In this document: one piece after another, positions 26,949 through 35,733 of the stretch
How positions within the stretch are numbered: the first letter of the stretch is position 1
Layout of the letters: every line of letters starts with the position of its first letter
Assembly: GCF_001270745.1 (NCBI RefSeq)
Contig: NZ_KQ434757.1
Location: forward strand, 62,001 to 126,000
Origin: Jiangella muralis
GTDB taxonomy: Bacteria > Actinomycetota > Actinomycetes > Jiangellales > Jiangellaceae
Direction: 5' to 3'
DNA length: 64,000 bases
Made by a program: the position numbers and the translations under genes
Notes under the pieces: model-generated
Database searches by the model: none
Seen by the model: only the letters and a program-made list of their open reading frames with translations
What the model was told of the DNA's origin: nothing

Positions 26949-29288
26949 TCAGCCGGTCACGCTCCGCCGGGTGCGCGCGTACAGCGCACCACCCAGGCCG
27001 AGCAGCAGCAGGCCGGCGGTCAGGACGAGCGGGTTCATCGACGCGCCGGTGTCGGGCAGGTCGTCGCCGTCCTCCGTGCCGCCGTCGCCGCCGTCCTCGG
27101 CGCCGTTGTCGCCGCCGTCCTCGGAGCCCTCGTCGTCACCCGCGACGTCGACGGTGAACGACACCGGCTCGGTCTGCGCCGAGGTGACGCCGTTGATCGT
27201 CTGGACCGCGGTGACGGTGCACTCACCGTTGGGGAGGTTCTGCTCGGGCGTGAACGTCCACGCGCCCTCGCCGTCGACCTCGGCCGTGCCGGCCCAGGTC
27301 TCCTCGCCGCAGGTGATGCTCAGCTCGACGGACGCGCCCGCCAGGCCCTCGCCGCTGAACGCCGGCGTGGCCGTGGTGGCGGTGTCGCCGTCGACCGGCC
27401 GCACGATGGTCGGCGGGTCGACCGCGACCACGAGCGTCACCGACGCGGTCTCCGGCACCTTGATGGTGCCGACCGTCTGCTGAGCCGTGATCGTCGACTC
27501 GCCGTAGGGCAGGTCGGCGGTCAGGACGATGCTCCAGGTGCCCTCGTCATCGGTGCTGCCCTCGCCGACGACCTCGTCGCCGACCGTGAGCGTCACCGTC
27601 GAGCCGGGCTCGGCCGAGCCGGTGATCTCCACCGGCGACGGCTGGACCTCCTCGCCGTCCTCCGGCGAGATGATCGTGATCGGCGCGGCCTCGAACGCGG
27701 CGGCCGTACCGGTCACCGAGTAGTTGCCCAGGCTGCCGTACTCGGCGTAGCCGGACCCGTTGCTCGGCGTGTTCGCCGCCGGGTCGCCCTGGCCCGCGCC
27801 GGTGACCCGCACGTAGTACAGGCCGGTCTCCAGCTCGGTCTCGATCTGAGCGTTGAGGCCGGAGGCCGTGCGGTCGGTGGGCGAGCTGCCGAGGTCGGTG
27901 GCCGTCTCGGGGTTGGCCTCGGCGACGAGGTCACCCGCGGAGTCGATCAGCTCGAGGTTGATGTCCAGGTTCGCGCCGACGCTGGCGCCCTCGGCCGAGA
28001 TGGTGACCGGGCCACCACCGGTGACGAGCGAGAACACGTCGCGCTCACCGGACTGCGAGATGACGCCCGCCTCGGTGAACTCGCCGGAGCCGTTGTCGAG
28101 CGCGGTGGCGTCGTCGAGCACGTCAGCGTGGTCGTCGGCCGCGTACGCGGCCCGGCCGGCGTAGTAGAACTCCAGCGTCAGCTCCTCGCCGTACGGGGAG
28201 CACGGGTTGGCCTCATCCGGGCCCGGCTTGAACGCGAGGTCACCGGGCTGCGGGTTGTTCGGGTCCGCGGCGTCGGTGCAGAAGATGTCGTTCCACATGA
28301 CGTCGCCGTCGAACGCCGCGAACGTCTGCAGCGTGGTGTCGGCGGTGATCTCGGCGAGGTCGTCCTGGGTGTTCGTGGCGCCGGCGTAGTCACCGGGCGA
28401 CCACTGCGACAGCGGCGTCGACCACGGCGCGCCCATGATCGGGCCCCACAGCGAGGCGGGCTCGGCCAGGGTGTCACCGTAGTACTCGTCGCCGCCGATG
28501 CCGTCGTGCGCCAGGTTCAGCGTGTGACCGACCTCATGCGACACGATGTTGCCGACGTCGGGGGCGTTGCTGTCCCGCGCGATGGGCGCGAAGATCATGG
28601 CCGGCGACAGGAACTCGTTGCCGAACCCGCCCACCCAGGCCCGCCCGCTGGCCTGGTCGGCCGGAGCGATGTCCGTGGTGTCGGTGATGACGGCCGTCAT
28701 GCCGTACTCGCCGTCGTCGTCGGACGTCTTGTAAAGCGCGTCGGCGCCCGGGTCAGTGGTGGTGACGTTGACGTCGAAGGGCGCGTAGTCCTCCGCCACC
28801 CGCGCCCACACCTGGTACACGTAGTCGGCGTCGGAGGCGGCCGCGTTGGCGGACAGCTCGAACACGTCCTCCTCGTACGACCGGTTCCACTCGGTGTTCT
28901 GCACCGTCGCGCCGTCGAAGTCGAGGTAGACGGTGAACGCCGCGCCCGGCTTCGAGCCGCCCGCGGGGTCACCCGGGACGTCGGCCGCAGGGGCCAGCTC
29001 GTCGGCGTGTCCGTCGGGAGCGTCGAAGCGGTCGGTGTACGACAGCGTGCCGCTGTCGCCCACCATGGCCTGTCCGGACTCGACCAGTTCCCGCACGGTG
29101 TCGAGGGCAAGCTCGGCTCGGTCGGCCGCGACCTCGAGAGAGCGCGCCACGACCTCGTCGGACTTGAGATCGACCAGGTCAGTCAGGTCATCAGAGGCGT
29201 TTGCCGGCACGGCGCCGGCGAACGCGAGTGCGCCCGTCCCGGTCACCGCCACCGCGGCCAGCAGCCGCCGTGTCATTGTGCGTTTCAT
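26949..29288 (-). CDS. Secreted zinc metalloprotease with Ig-like domains and LPDTG wall anchor
   Basis: 779 residues. Signal peptide: MKRTMTRRLLAAVAVTGTGALAFAG. A prodomain with SGTLSYTDRFD comes first, then the catalytic domain with HEVGHTLNLAHDG (HExxHxxxxxH, about residue 250) and a downstream Met-turn-like region. Residues from about 505 form Ig-like repeats (VTLTVGDEVVGEGSTDDEGTWSIVL; a second around SITCGEETW). An acidic Gly/Asp linker leads to LPDTG, a hydrophobic helix and RTRR, a cell-wall sorting signal. It is secreted and probably attached by the sortase encoded divergently at 29426. Substrate unknown. Confidence 0.9.
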   Translation of the reverse strand: MKRTMTRRLLAAVAVTGTGALAFAGAVPANASDDLTDLVDLKSDEVVARSLEVAADRAELALDTVRELVESGQAMVGDSGTLSYTDRFDAPDGHADELAPAADVPGDPAGGSKPGAAFTVYLDFDGATVQNTEWNRSYEEDVFELSANAAASDADYVYQVWARVAEDYAPFDVNVTTTDPGADALYKTSDDDGEYGMTAVITDTTDIAPADQASGRAWVGGFGNEFLSPAMIFAPIARDSNAPDVGNIVSHEVGHTLNLAHDGIGGDEYYGDTLAEPASLWGPIMGAPWSTPLSQWSPGDYAGATNTQDDLAEITADTTLQTFAAFDGDVMWNDIFCTDAADPNNPQPGDLAFKPGPDEANPCSPYGEELTLEFYYAGRAAYAADDHADVLDDATALDNGSGEFTEAGVISQSGERDVFSLVTGGGPVTISAEGASVGANLDINLELIDSAGDLVAEANPETATDLGSSPTDRTASGLNAQIETELETGLYYVRVTGAGQGDPAANTPSNGSGYAEYGSLGNYSVTGTAAAFEAAPITIISPEDGEEVQPSPVEITGSAEPGSTVTLTVGDEVVGEGSTDDEGTWSIVLTADLPYGESTITAQQTVGTIKVPETASVTLVVAVDPPTIVRPVDGDTATTATPAFSGEGLAGASVELSITCGEETWAGTAEVDGEGAWTFTPEQNLPNGECTVTAVQTINGVTSAQTEPVSFTVDVAGDDEGSEDGGDNGAEDGGDGGTEDGDDLPDTGASMNPLVLTAGLLLLGLGGALYARTRRSVTG

Positions 29289-29425
29289 TGGTTCATATCT
29301 CCTGAAGATTCAACGATTCTCAGGGCACATGCTCGCGGTACGTTAGCAGACCTGATTTTCCGATTCGACCCCTCTCGTCGTGATCAGCTCACGAGCACCG
29401 CGGGTCGGCGGTTAGGCTCTTGGGC

Positions 29426-30151
29426 ATGCATCGCAAGGCGGACCGGGGGCGCCGCAAAGCCTCCCGCCGGAACACTCCGCAGCCGGCGCCCAAGCGCAAC
29501 GTCGCCGCCCTCATAGCGGGCGGCGTCGGCGAGTTCATGCTCACCGCGGGCGCCGTCGTGCTGTTGTTCGTGGTCTACACGCTGTGGGGCACCGGCATCC
29601 AGACCGCCAACGCTCAGGACGACCTGCGCGACCAACTCGGGCTCGACTCCGGCGTGGTCGAGAAGGAGCCGATCCCACTCGACCAGCTCGAGGTCGGCGA
29701 CGCCTACGGCATCATCCGCATCCCCCGCTTCGGCGACGACTGGGAGTGGGTCATCATCCAGGGCACCGAGGACTCCGACCTCAAGAACGGGCCCGGCCAC
29801 TACCTCACGAGCGTCGACCCCGGCGAGGTCGGGAACTTCTCCATCGCCGCGCACCGTTCGGGACACGGCGAACCGTTCGCCCAGTTCCCCGAGTTGCAGG
29901 TCGGCGACATCATCGAGGTCGAGACCGCCACCGGCACGTACCTCTACGAACTGGACAGCGCGCCGAACGGCGACCCCGACGGCAACAAGATCGGCATCAG
30001 GGACAGCTGGGTGGTCGACCCCGTGCCGGGCGAAACCAAGGACACCGAGGCGACCGAGCGGCGCATCACGCTCACCACGTGCTGGCCGCGGTGGGGCTCG
30101 TCACACCGTATGTATGCGACCGGCATCCTGATCGGCGGAGAGGAAGTCTAG
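29426..30151 (+). CDS. Class E sortase
   Basis: 241 residues. An Arg/Lys-rich start (RKADRGRRKASRRN) and one membrane helix (about 30-55) precede the sortase domain with catalytic His in FSIAAHRSGHGEPF (about 150), Cys in RRITLTTCWPRW (about 220) and the following Arg in SSHRMYA. This layout is the class E (SrtE) type of high-GC Gram-positives. A TAGGCT -10-like element 8 bases before the ATG suggests a leaderless transcript. The LPDTG protein encoded divergently is an obvious substrate (inference). Confidence 0.92.
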   Translation: MHRKADRGRRKASRRNTPQPAPKRNVAALIAGGVGEFMLTAGAVVLLFVVYTLWGTGIQTANAQDDLRDQLGLDSGVVEKEPIPLDQLEVGDAYGIIRIPRFGDDWEWVIIQGTEDSDLKNGPGHYLTSVDPGEVGNFSIAAHRSGHGEPFAQFPELQVGDIIEVETATGTYLYELDSAPNGDPDGNKIGIRDSWVVDPVPGETKDTEATERRITLTTCWPRWGSSHRMYATGILIGGEEV

Positions 30152-30155
30152 ACAG

Positions 30156-30311
30156 ATGTACGCCTGGATCTGGCGGCACCTGCCGGGACCGTGGCCCCTT
30201 CGGCTGCTCATCTACCTGGTCCTCATCGCCGCGCTCGTCTACGCGCTGTTCATTTGGATCTTCCCCTGGGCAGAGGACGTGTTCAACATCAGCGAGGTCA
30301 CCGTCGGCTGA
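30156..30311 (+). CDS. Small membrane protein downstream of sortase
   Basis: 51 residues, starting 4 bases after the sortase stop with GGAGAGGAAG upstream. It begins MYAWIWRHLPGPWPLR, has one hydrophobic helix (LLIYLVLIAALVYALFIWIF) and ends in a short acidic tail. Short membrane proteins of this kind often follow class E sortase genes in actinobacteria. The function is unknown. Confidence 0.78.
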   Translation: MYAWIWRHLPGPWPLRLLIYLVLIAALVYALFIWIFPWAEDVFNISEVTVG

Positions 30312-30342
30312 CGGCGACCTCGCGGGCGGGTCGTCGACGGCG

Positions 30343-30627
30343 TCAGCCGCCGGCGACCGCCGGGATGACCGACACCTTGGCGCCCGCAGGCGTCGGCGTC
30401 TGCAGGCCGTCGGAGAAGCGCACGTCGTCCTCGTTCACGTAGACGTTGACGAAGCGGCGGATCTGGCCGGTGTCGTCGAGGACGCGTGCGCCGATGCCGG
30501 GATAGGCGACGTCGAGCGCACCCAGCACGTCGGCCAGGGTGGCGCCGTCGGCCACCTCGACGGTGACGTCGGACTCGCCCTTCGTGTACGTGCGCAGGAT
30601 GGTCGGGACGCGTACGGCGACGCTCAT
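30343..30627 (-). CDS. MoaD/ThiS family sulfur carrier protein (CysO-like)
   Basis: 94 residues with a beta-grasp pattern: VAVRVPTILRTYTKGE, a VEVADGATLADVLGALDV helix and the end SVIPAVAGG. The exposed C-terminal Gly-Gly is the site for activation to a thiocarboxylate. It lies 2 bases after the threonine-synthase-family gene in the same riboswitch-controlled operon. In Mycobacterium, CysO feeds the fold-type II PLP enzyme CysM, which uses O-phosphoserine; the pairing here with a PLP enzyme that uses O-phosphohomoserine suggests a parallel route to homocysteine (inference). No activating E1-like gene is in the window. Confidence 0.88.
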   Translation of the reverse strand: MSVAVRVPTILRTYTKGESDVTVEVADGATLADVLGALDVAYPGIGARVLDDTGQIRRFVNVYVNEDDVRFSDGLQTPTPAGAKVSVIPAVAGG

Positions 30628-30629
30628 GT

Positions 30630-31877
30630 TCAGCCTCCGTTGACGAGGCCGTGGAACGCCTCGGTAGTGGGTGCGATGGTGCCGGCGGGGCCGACCACGG
30701 ACGAGACGGCGTCGAGCGTCTTGAGCCCGTCGCCGGTGTTGAAGATGACGGTCTCGGCGTCGGGGTCGAGCTGCCCCGCGCGCAGCAGCTTGGCCAGGAC
30801 GGCGACGGTGACGCCGCCGGCGGTCTCGGCGAAGATGCCCTCGGTGCGGGCCAGCAGCCGGATGCCGTCGACCACCTCGTCGTCGCTGACGTCCTCGACG
30901 GCGCCGCCCGTGCGCCGCGCGACGTCGAGCACGTAGGGCCCGTCGGCGGGGTTGCCGATGGCCAGCGACTTCGCGATGGTGTCGGGCCGCACCGGCTTGA
31001 CGATGTCGTGGCCCGCCTTGAACGCCGTCGCCACCGGGGAGCAGCCCGTGGCCTGCGCACCGAAGATGGCCGGCGCGTCGCCCTCGACCAGGCCGAGCTG
31101 GACCAGCTCGCGGAACGCCTTGTCGACCTTCGTCAACTGGGAGCCGCTGGCCACCGGGATGACGACCTGCTTCGGCAGCCGCCAGCCCAGTTGCTCGGTG
31201 GTCTCGTAGCCGAGCGTCTTGGAGCCCTCGGCGTAGTACGGCCGCACGTTGACGTTCACGAACGCCCAGTCGTCGTGCTCGCCGGCCAGCTCGGAGGCGA
31301 GCCGGTTGACGTCGTCGTAGTTGCCCTCGACGGCGACCAGCGTGGTGCCGTAGACGGCGCTCGTCACGATCTTCGGCAGCTCGAGGTTGCTCGGGATGAA
31401 CACGTAGCTGGTGATGCCGGCCCGCGCCGCCGCCGCGGCCACCGCGTTCGCGAGATTGCCCGTCGACGGGCAGGCCAGGACCTTGAAGCCCAGCTCGCGC
31501 GCGGCCGCCAGTGCGACCGCCACCACGCGGTCCTTGAACGAGTGCGTGGGGTTGGCGGCGTCGTTCTTGATCCAGAGGCGCTTCAGGCCCAGCTCACGGG
31601 CCAGGTTGTCGGCGCGGATCAGCGGGGTGAAGCCCGGGTCGGTGTTGGGGATCTCGGTGACGGTCTCGGGGACCGGGAGGAGGTCGCGGTAGCGCCAGAT
31701 GGAGCGGGGGCCGCTCTCGATGCGCTCGCGGGTGATCGAGCCGAAGTCATAGGCCACTTCCAGCGGCCCGAAACACTCCATGCAGGCGTAATAGGGGCCC
31801 AGCTCGACGGTGGTGCCGCACTCACGACATGAGAGATGCGTGGCGCGCCCCAGGGAGGTGGTTCCGGTGACGGTCAT
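30630..31877 (-). CDS. thrC: Threonine synthase family PLP enzyme (possible O-phosphohomoserine-dependent homocysteine synthase)
   Basis: 415 residues. A zinc-ribbon-like start (CRECGTTVELGPYYACMEC), the PLP lysine in NPTHSFKDRVVAVAL (about 110), the phosphate-binding STGNLANAVAAAAARAG (about 138) and VASGSQLTK place it in the ThrC fold-type II group. Standard annotation is threonine synthase. However, it is preceded by a SAM-I riboswitch and followed by a sulfur carrier gene, which fits methionine formation better than threonine. I recall a report of a Streptomyces ThrC-like homocysteine synthase (MetM) working with a sulfur carrier; that cannot be verified here. The symbol reflects the family only. 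Confidence 0.9.
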   Translation of the reverse strand: MTVTGTTSLGRATHLSCRECGTTVELGPYYACMECFGPLEVAYDFGSITRERIESGPRSIWRYRDLLPVPETVTEIPNTDPGFTPLIRADNLARELGLKRLWIKNDAANPTHSFKDRVVAVALAAARELGFKVLACPSTGNLANAVAAAAARAGITSYVFIPSNLELPKIVTSAVYGTTLVAVEGNYDDVNRLASELAGEHDDWAFVNVNVRPYYAEGSKTLGYETTEQLGWRLPKQVVIPVASGSQLTKVDKAFRELVQLGLVEGDAPAIFGAQATGCSPVATAFKAGHDIVKPVRPDTIAKSLAIGNPADGPYVLDVARRTGGAVEDVSDDEVVDGIRLLARTEGIFAETAGGVTVAVLAKLLRAGQLDPDAETVIFNTGDGLKTLDAVSSVVGPAGTIAPTTEAFHGLVNGG

Positions 31878-31894
31878 GCTGCTGCGGATCCCTT

Positions 31895-32006
31895 CTCATC
31901 TCTCCCGCCCTGCTGGCGGGCCGGAATTGGCACCGTCGTCGCGCTGATCGACGCGGACGGTTGCCGGAGCTTCGACGGGCCGGTCCCTCGGCTCCTCTGG
32001 ATGAGG
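31895..32006 (-). promoter_or_regulatory. SAM-I (S-box) riboswitch upstream of the thrC-family gene
   Basis: Read on the minus strand it begins CTCATCCAGAG, then GAGGGACCGGCCC, CCGGCAACC, GGTGCCAATTCC and ends GAGAGATGAG: the ordered conserved blocks of the SAM-I aptamer. P1 is formed by CTCATC (32000-32005 region) and GATGAG (31895-31900). The 3' strand of P1 abuts AAGGG about 17 bases before the ATG and no terminator follows, so SAM probably blocks translation initiation. Confidence 0.92.
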
Positions 32007-32029
32007 ACAATTGGTTGTCACCATACGTG

Positions 32030-32245
32030 TCAGTTTTGGATCCAGGCAGCTGGCATCCACGATGTGAGACGGTTTTGTATCGCATCGTGGATGCTTGTCA
32101 TGCCTCGGCGGGGAGCCCGGCCCGCCCGGACGAGGTACTCACGGATGGCGATCCGTGCCTCCTCCTCGGGCGACCGGCCCGTCCGAGCCGCGAGGCGGCG
32201 CAGCAGCTCGGTCTCCTCTTCGGTGAACGTGATCGAGAACTCCAC
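32030..32245 (-). CDS. Small CopG/Arc-like protein, possible solitary antitoxin or regulator
   Basis: 71 residues from GTG 32245. The N-terminal half (MEFSITFTEEETELLRRLAARTG, then SPEEEARIAIREYLV) has a beta strand and two helices like a ribbon-helix-helix protein. The C-terminal 25 residues are read through a 12-base inverted repeat (32053-32094) and look like non-conserved sequence, so the original stop may have been lost. No toxin gene is adjacent. Assignment is by pattern and tentative. Confidence 0.5.
   Translation of the reverse strand: MEFSITFTEEETELLRRLAARTGRSPEEEARIAIREYLVRAGRAPRRGMTSIHDAIQNRLTSWMPAAWIQN
32053..32094. repeat. Perfect 12-base inverted repeat upstream of the SAM riboswitch
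   Basis: GCATCCACGATG (32053-32064) and CATCGTGGATGC (32083-32094) with an 18-base AT-richer loop. It lies inside the 3' end of the small CopG-like ORF and before the riboswitch promoter. It could be that gene's terminator or an operator. Confidence 0.65.
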
Positions 32246-32287
32246 GGCTCCATGCTGGCAGGGGGAGGTCGGAGTCTCCAGCCGATG

Positions 32288-33067
32288 TCAGTCGAGGGCG
32301 GCGAGCTCGCGCAGTAGCGCCTGCACCCCGGGAGGGCCGAGGACGACGACGTCGGCCGCGTCGCGCAGCTCGGCCGACGCCTCCTCGGCGTCCGAGCACA
32401 CCACCAGCCCGACGAGGTCCGTCGAGGCCGCGAGGTCGCGCACCGCCGCGACCGCGGGCAGGTCGCCGAGGTCGTCGCCGGCGTAGAGGACGGCGGTGGC
32501 GCCGGTCTCGGCGACCAGCGACCGGATCGCCACGCCCTTGTCGACGCCCACCGGGCGCAGCTCCAGCACGAACCGTCCGGGCGTCACCTGCAGCCCCGCC
32601 TCGGCGGCGACAGCGTCGGCGTGCGGACGCAGCTCGGCCAGCGCCGCCGCGGGGTCGGGCGCGGACCGGGTGTGCAGCGCGACGGAGTGGTGCTTGTCCT
32701 CGACGGTGACGCCGGGCCGGGCGGCGGCCAGCTCGGCCACCCGCCGCCGGGCGAGGTCGACGCCGTCGTCGCTGGCGGGCGTGGTCAGGGCGCCGGCGGA
32801 CCAGCGTTGCAGGCCGTAGTGTCCGAGCACCACCAAGCCGGGCACGTCGGCGAGTCCGCCCAGCCGGACGGCGTCGGCGGCGGGCCGGCCGGTCACCACG
32901 GCGACCTGGGCGACCCGGGCGGCGACGGCGGTCAGGACGCCGGCGGTGCCGGGCAGCGCGACCGCCCGCGCCGGGTCGGGCACGATCGGCGACAGGACGC
33001 CGTCGAAGTCGAGCGCGACGAGGGTTCGGTCCAGCCGGCCGGACAACCGCCGCAGCTCGGCCGTCAC
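32288..33067 (-). CDS. otsB: Trehalose-6-phosphate phosphatase OtsB
   Basis: 259 residues of the HAD superfamily. Motif I is LVALDFDGVLSPI with the nucleophile Asp (about residue 18-30), VVTGRPAADAVRLG follows motif II, the cap domain holds VEDKHHSVALHTR, and motif III/IV is VLYAGDDLGDLPAV (about 208). It converts trehalose 6-phosphate from OtsA to trehalose. The GTG at 33067 overlaps the stop of the LytR_C-like gene. otsA is 1 kb away on the other strand. Confidence 0.92.
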   Translation of the reverse strand: MTAELRRLSGRLDRTLVALDFDGVLSPIVPDPARAVALPGTAGVLTAVAARVAQVAVVTGRPAADAVRLGGLADVPGLVVLGHYGLQRWSAGALTTPASDDGVDLARRRVAELAAARPGVTVEDKHHSVALHTRSAPDPAAALAELRPHADAVAAEAGLQVTPGRFVLELRPVGVDKGVAIRSLVAETGATAVLYAGDDLGDLPAVAAVRDLAASTDLVGLVVCSDAEEASAELRDAADVVVLGPPGVQALLRELAALD

Positions 33068-33609
33068 TGCGAGTCGACCTCGTCGAGGTAGTCGTCGACC
33101 AGCACGATGACCAGCCGGGTGTCGTTGAACGGCTCGACGGTCGGCATGACGCGCCCGATCTCCGGGAACTGCGCCACCAGCGCGTCGGCCGCCTCCTCCA
33201 TGCCCTCGGGCACGTAGACCGTGGTCTCCGGGACCTCGCCGGTGAATCCGCTCATCGCGGCGACCTCCCAGCCGCCCTCCTGGAATCGCTCGCTGGCCCG
33301 TTCCTCGAGCCCGTCCTCGCTGGTCTGGTTCAGCACGCCGAGCGGCTCCATGACCTCGGGGTCGGCGGTGACCGGCCCGGTCGGCTCTTCCGGCGGCGGC
33401 TCGGTGGCCGGGGGCTCGGTGGCCGGCGGTTCCGTGGGCGGCGGCTCGGTGGCCGGCGGTTCCTCGACGGTCTCGCCCGCCGCGGCATCGTCGTCGGCGG
33501 AGTTGTCGCCGGTGTCGTCGCCGAAGTACCAGAGCAGCGCCAGCACGACCGCCACGGTGCCGGCGAGCGCGACGAGCGACGGCCAGAGCCGCTGGAGTCG
33601 GTCACTCAT
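33064..33609 (-). CDS. Membrane-anchored protein with LytR C-terminal-like domain
   Basis: 181 residues from ATG 33609 (GTG 33615 is an alternative). One N-terminal membrane helix (LVALAGTVAVVLALLWYF), then a linker of repeated ATEPP-type units (about residues 45-80), and a C-terminal domain with VLNQTSEDGLEERASERFQEGGW that matches the LytR_C pattern seen in envelope proteins of actinobacteria. The Pro/Glu/Thr linker would span the wall. No ribosome site is visible, so it may be leaderless. Confidence 0.78.
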   Translation of the reverse strand: MSDRLQRLWPSLVALAGTVAVVLALLWYFGDDTGDNSADDDAAAGETVEEPPATEPPPTEPPATEPPATEPPPEEPTGPVTADPEVMEPLGVLNQTSEDGLEERASERFQEGGWEVAAMSGFTGEVPETTVYVPEGMEEAADALVAQFPEIGRVMPTVEPFNDTRLVIVLVDDYLDEVDSQ

Positions 33610-33730
33610 CGTCACAGGATCAGGAGCGTACGCCACGTGGTGCGACGGATGCCACGTACCAGGGTGTGTCTCCGCCTCTGGCTTCCTTGATCAAGATCAG
33701 CGACACTGTCGTATGGACTCACGCGGACGC

Positions 33731-33985
33731 TCATGCCTCCGCAGCGAGCGGGCGTCCCGACTGCGTGCGCAGCCGCCGCGAGCGCTGCCGCCGCAACCGG
33801 CGCACCAGCAGGGGGTCGTGCGCCAGCGCCTCGGGGCGATCGATCAACGCGTTCAGCACCTGGTAGTAGCGCGTGGCAGACATTCCCAACTCGCTGCGCA
33901 CGGCTTGTTCCTTGGCGCCTGGGTACTTCCACCAGCGGTGCTCGAAGTCGAGGATCTCGCGCTCGTGGATGTCCATAGCAGCCAT
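33731..33985 (-). CDS. DUF3263 domain-containing protein
   Basis: 84 residues (81 if started at ATG 33976). The sequence EREILDFEHRWWKYPGAKEQAVRSELGMSATRYYQVLNALIDRPEAL is the DUF3263 pattern; the SATRYYQVLNALID part looks like a helix-turn-helix recognition region. A TACGAT -10-like element lies at 33984-33989, placing transcription near ATG 33976, so the shorter leaderless form is plausible. The basic tail (RRLRRQRSRRLR) supports DNA or RNA binding. It is often found as a small conserved actinobacterial regulator of unknown target. Confidence 0.85.
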   Translation of the reverse strand: MAAMDIHEREILDFEHRWWKYPGAKEQAVRSELGMSATRYYQVLNALIDRPEALAHDPLLVRRLRRQRSRRLRTQSGRPLAAEA

Positions 33986-34054
33986 CGTAGGCAAGGGCTG
34001 TGACAACCATGCATCACAACTCGGGTTACCGTTGTCGGCACGAGGAGGCCCCAT

Positions 34055-35455
34055 TTGTCCACGACTGGAACGAGTAGTTTCGTCGTAGTCGCCAATCGGC
34101 TGCCGGTCGATCGGGTGACGGCTGCCGATGGCACGACCACTTGGCGCAGGAGCCCCGGAGGACTGGTCACCGCGTTGGCGCCGGTGATGCGCGCCTACGA
34201 CGGCGCGTGGGTGGGCTGGACCGGATCGCCCGACGACGCGCCGCCGCCGTTCTCGACCGACGACATGGACCTCGTGCCCGTCCCGCTGTCGGCCGAGGAG
34301 ATCGCGCTCTACTACGAGGGGTTCTCCAACGCCACGCTGTGGCCGCTGTACCACGACGTCATCGTCCAGCCCGAGTACCACCGCGAGTGGTGGGACGCCT
34401 ACCGCGCCGTCAACCAGCGCTTCGCCCGCGCCGCGGCCGAGGTGGCCGCCGAGAACGCTGTCGTGTTCATCCAGGACTACCAGCTGCAGCTGGTGCCGCA
34501 GCTGCTGCGCGAGCTGCGACCCGACCTCAAGATCGGCTTCTTCCTGCACATCCCGTTCCCGCCGACCGAGCTGTTCGCCCAGCTGCCGTGGCGGCGGCAG
34601 ATCCTCGAAGGGCTGCTCGGCGCCGACCTCGTCGGGTTCCAGCGGGCCGGCGCGGCCAGCAACTTCGAGGCGCTGGCCGAGAACTTCGCGTCGGCGACCC
34701 TGGTCGACGAGACGCTGGTGCTCGACCACGGCCGCGAGGTGCTCGCCCGCTCGTTCCCCATCTCGATCGAGGTGGAAGAGGTGGCCAAGCTGGCCGACGA
34801 TCCCGACGTGCAGCAGCGGGCCGCGACCGTCCGCGAGGAGGTCGGCTCGCCGAAGTACATCCTGCTCGGCGTCGACCGCCTCGACTACACGAAGGGCATC
34901 GGGCACCGGCTCAAGGCGTTCGGCGAACTGCTCGCGCAGGGCGACATCACCCCCGAAGAGGCGGTGCTGGTGCAGGTGGCCACGCCCAGCCGCGAGCGGG
35001 TCGAGGCCTACCAGACACTGCGCGACGACGTCGAGCTTGCAGTGGGGCGCATCAACGGCGACTACGGCCGCATCGGTCATCCCGCGGTGCACTACCTGCA
35101 CTCGTCCTACGACCGCCCCGAGTTGGTCTCACTGCTGCTGGCCGCCGACGTCATGGTGGTGACGCCGCTGCGCGATGGCATGAACCTGGTCGCCAAGGAG
35201 TACGTCAGCGCCCGGTCCGACCTGCGCGGCGCCCTGGTGCTGTCGGAGTTCGCGGGCGCCGCCGACGAGATGGGCGACGGCGCGTTCCTGGTCAACCCGC
35301 ACGACATCGACGGCCTCAAGCGGACCATGCTGGCCGCCATGCGCCTCGCCCCCGACGAGGCCGAGCAGCGGATGAAGCTGCTGCGCGACCACGTCCTCAG
35401 TCACGACATCGGCCGCTGGGCCACCGAGATCCTCACCGCGCTGCGGGCGATCTGA
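34055..35455 (+). CDS. otsA: Trehalose-6-phosphate synthase OtsA
   Basis: 466 residues from a TTG with GAGGAGG 7-8 bases upstream. GT20 family: [13 protein letters not shown] at the start, [14 protein letters not shown] (donor loop), [33 protein letters not shown] (about 140-170), [13 protein letters not shown] (about 270) and [10 protein letters not shown] with [10 protein letters not shown]-type acceptor region near the end. It makes trehalose 6-phosphate from UDP- or GDP/ADP-glucose and glucose 6-phosphate. OtsB is encoded nearby on the other strand; the two are not an operon but clearly work together in trehalose synthesis. Confidence 0.94.
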   Translation: MSTTGTSSFVVVANRLPVDRVTAADGTTTWRRSPGGLVTALAPVMRAYDGAWVGWTGSPDDAPPPFSTDDMDLVPVPLSAEEIALYYEGFSNATLWPLYHDVIVQPEYHREWWDAYRAVNQRFARAAAEVAAENAVVFIQDYQLQLVPQLLRELRPDLKIGFFLHIPFPPTELFAQLPWRRQILEGLLGADLVGFQRAGAASNFEALAENFASATLVDETLVLDHGREVLARSFPISIEVEEVAKLADDPDVQQRAATVREEVGSPKYILLGVDRLDYTKGIGHRLKAFGELLAQGDITPEEAVLVQVATPSRERVEAYQTLRDDVELAVGRINGDYGRIGHPAVHYLHSSYDRPELVSLLLAADVMVVTPLRDGMNLVAKEYVSARSDLRGALVLSEFAGAADEMGDGAFLVNPHDIDGLKRTMLAAMRLAPDEAEQRMKLLRDHVLSHDIGRWATEILTALRAI

Positions 35456-35463
35456 CCCCGGCG

Positions 35464-35733
35464 TCAGCGCCGGTCGCCGCCCGGGTCCGGGTCGACCTCG
35501 CGGTAGGCCAGCCAGGCCTGCGTGTCCGCGGCGTCGACCGGCTCGGCAACGGACGCCGATTCGGCCAGCGCGGCCAGCCGCCGCTCCGCGGCCTCGACGT
35601 TGCGCAGCTCCAGCTGGGCGACGGCCATGAGATCACGCAGGCCCTCGGCGCCGAAGCGATCACGCACGTTCATCACCGCGGTGGTCACCATGGGGTCGAC
35701 TTCGGGAGTCTGGGGCTGCAGTCGAGGGTCCAT
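35464..35733 (-). CDS. Hypothetical protein
   Basis: 89 residues from ATG 35733 with GGAG 8 bases upstream. The middle (VMNVRDRFGAEGLRDLMAVAQLELRNVEAAERRLAAL) is a long amphipathic helix region, possibly coiled coil. No family is recognised. It converges with otsA and has 8 bases between the stops. Confidence 0.7.
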   Translation of the reverse strand: MDPRLQPQTPEVDPMVTTAVMNVRDRFGAEGLRDLMAVAQLELRNVEAAERRLAALAESASVAEPVDAADTQAWLAYREVDPDPGGDRR

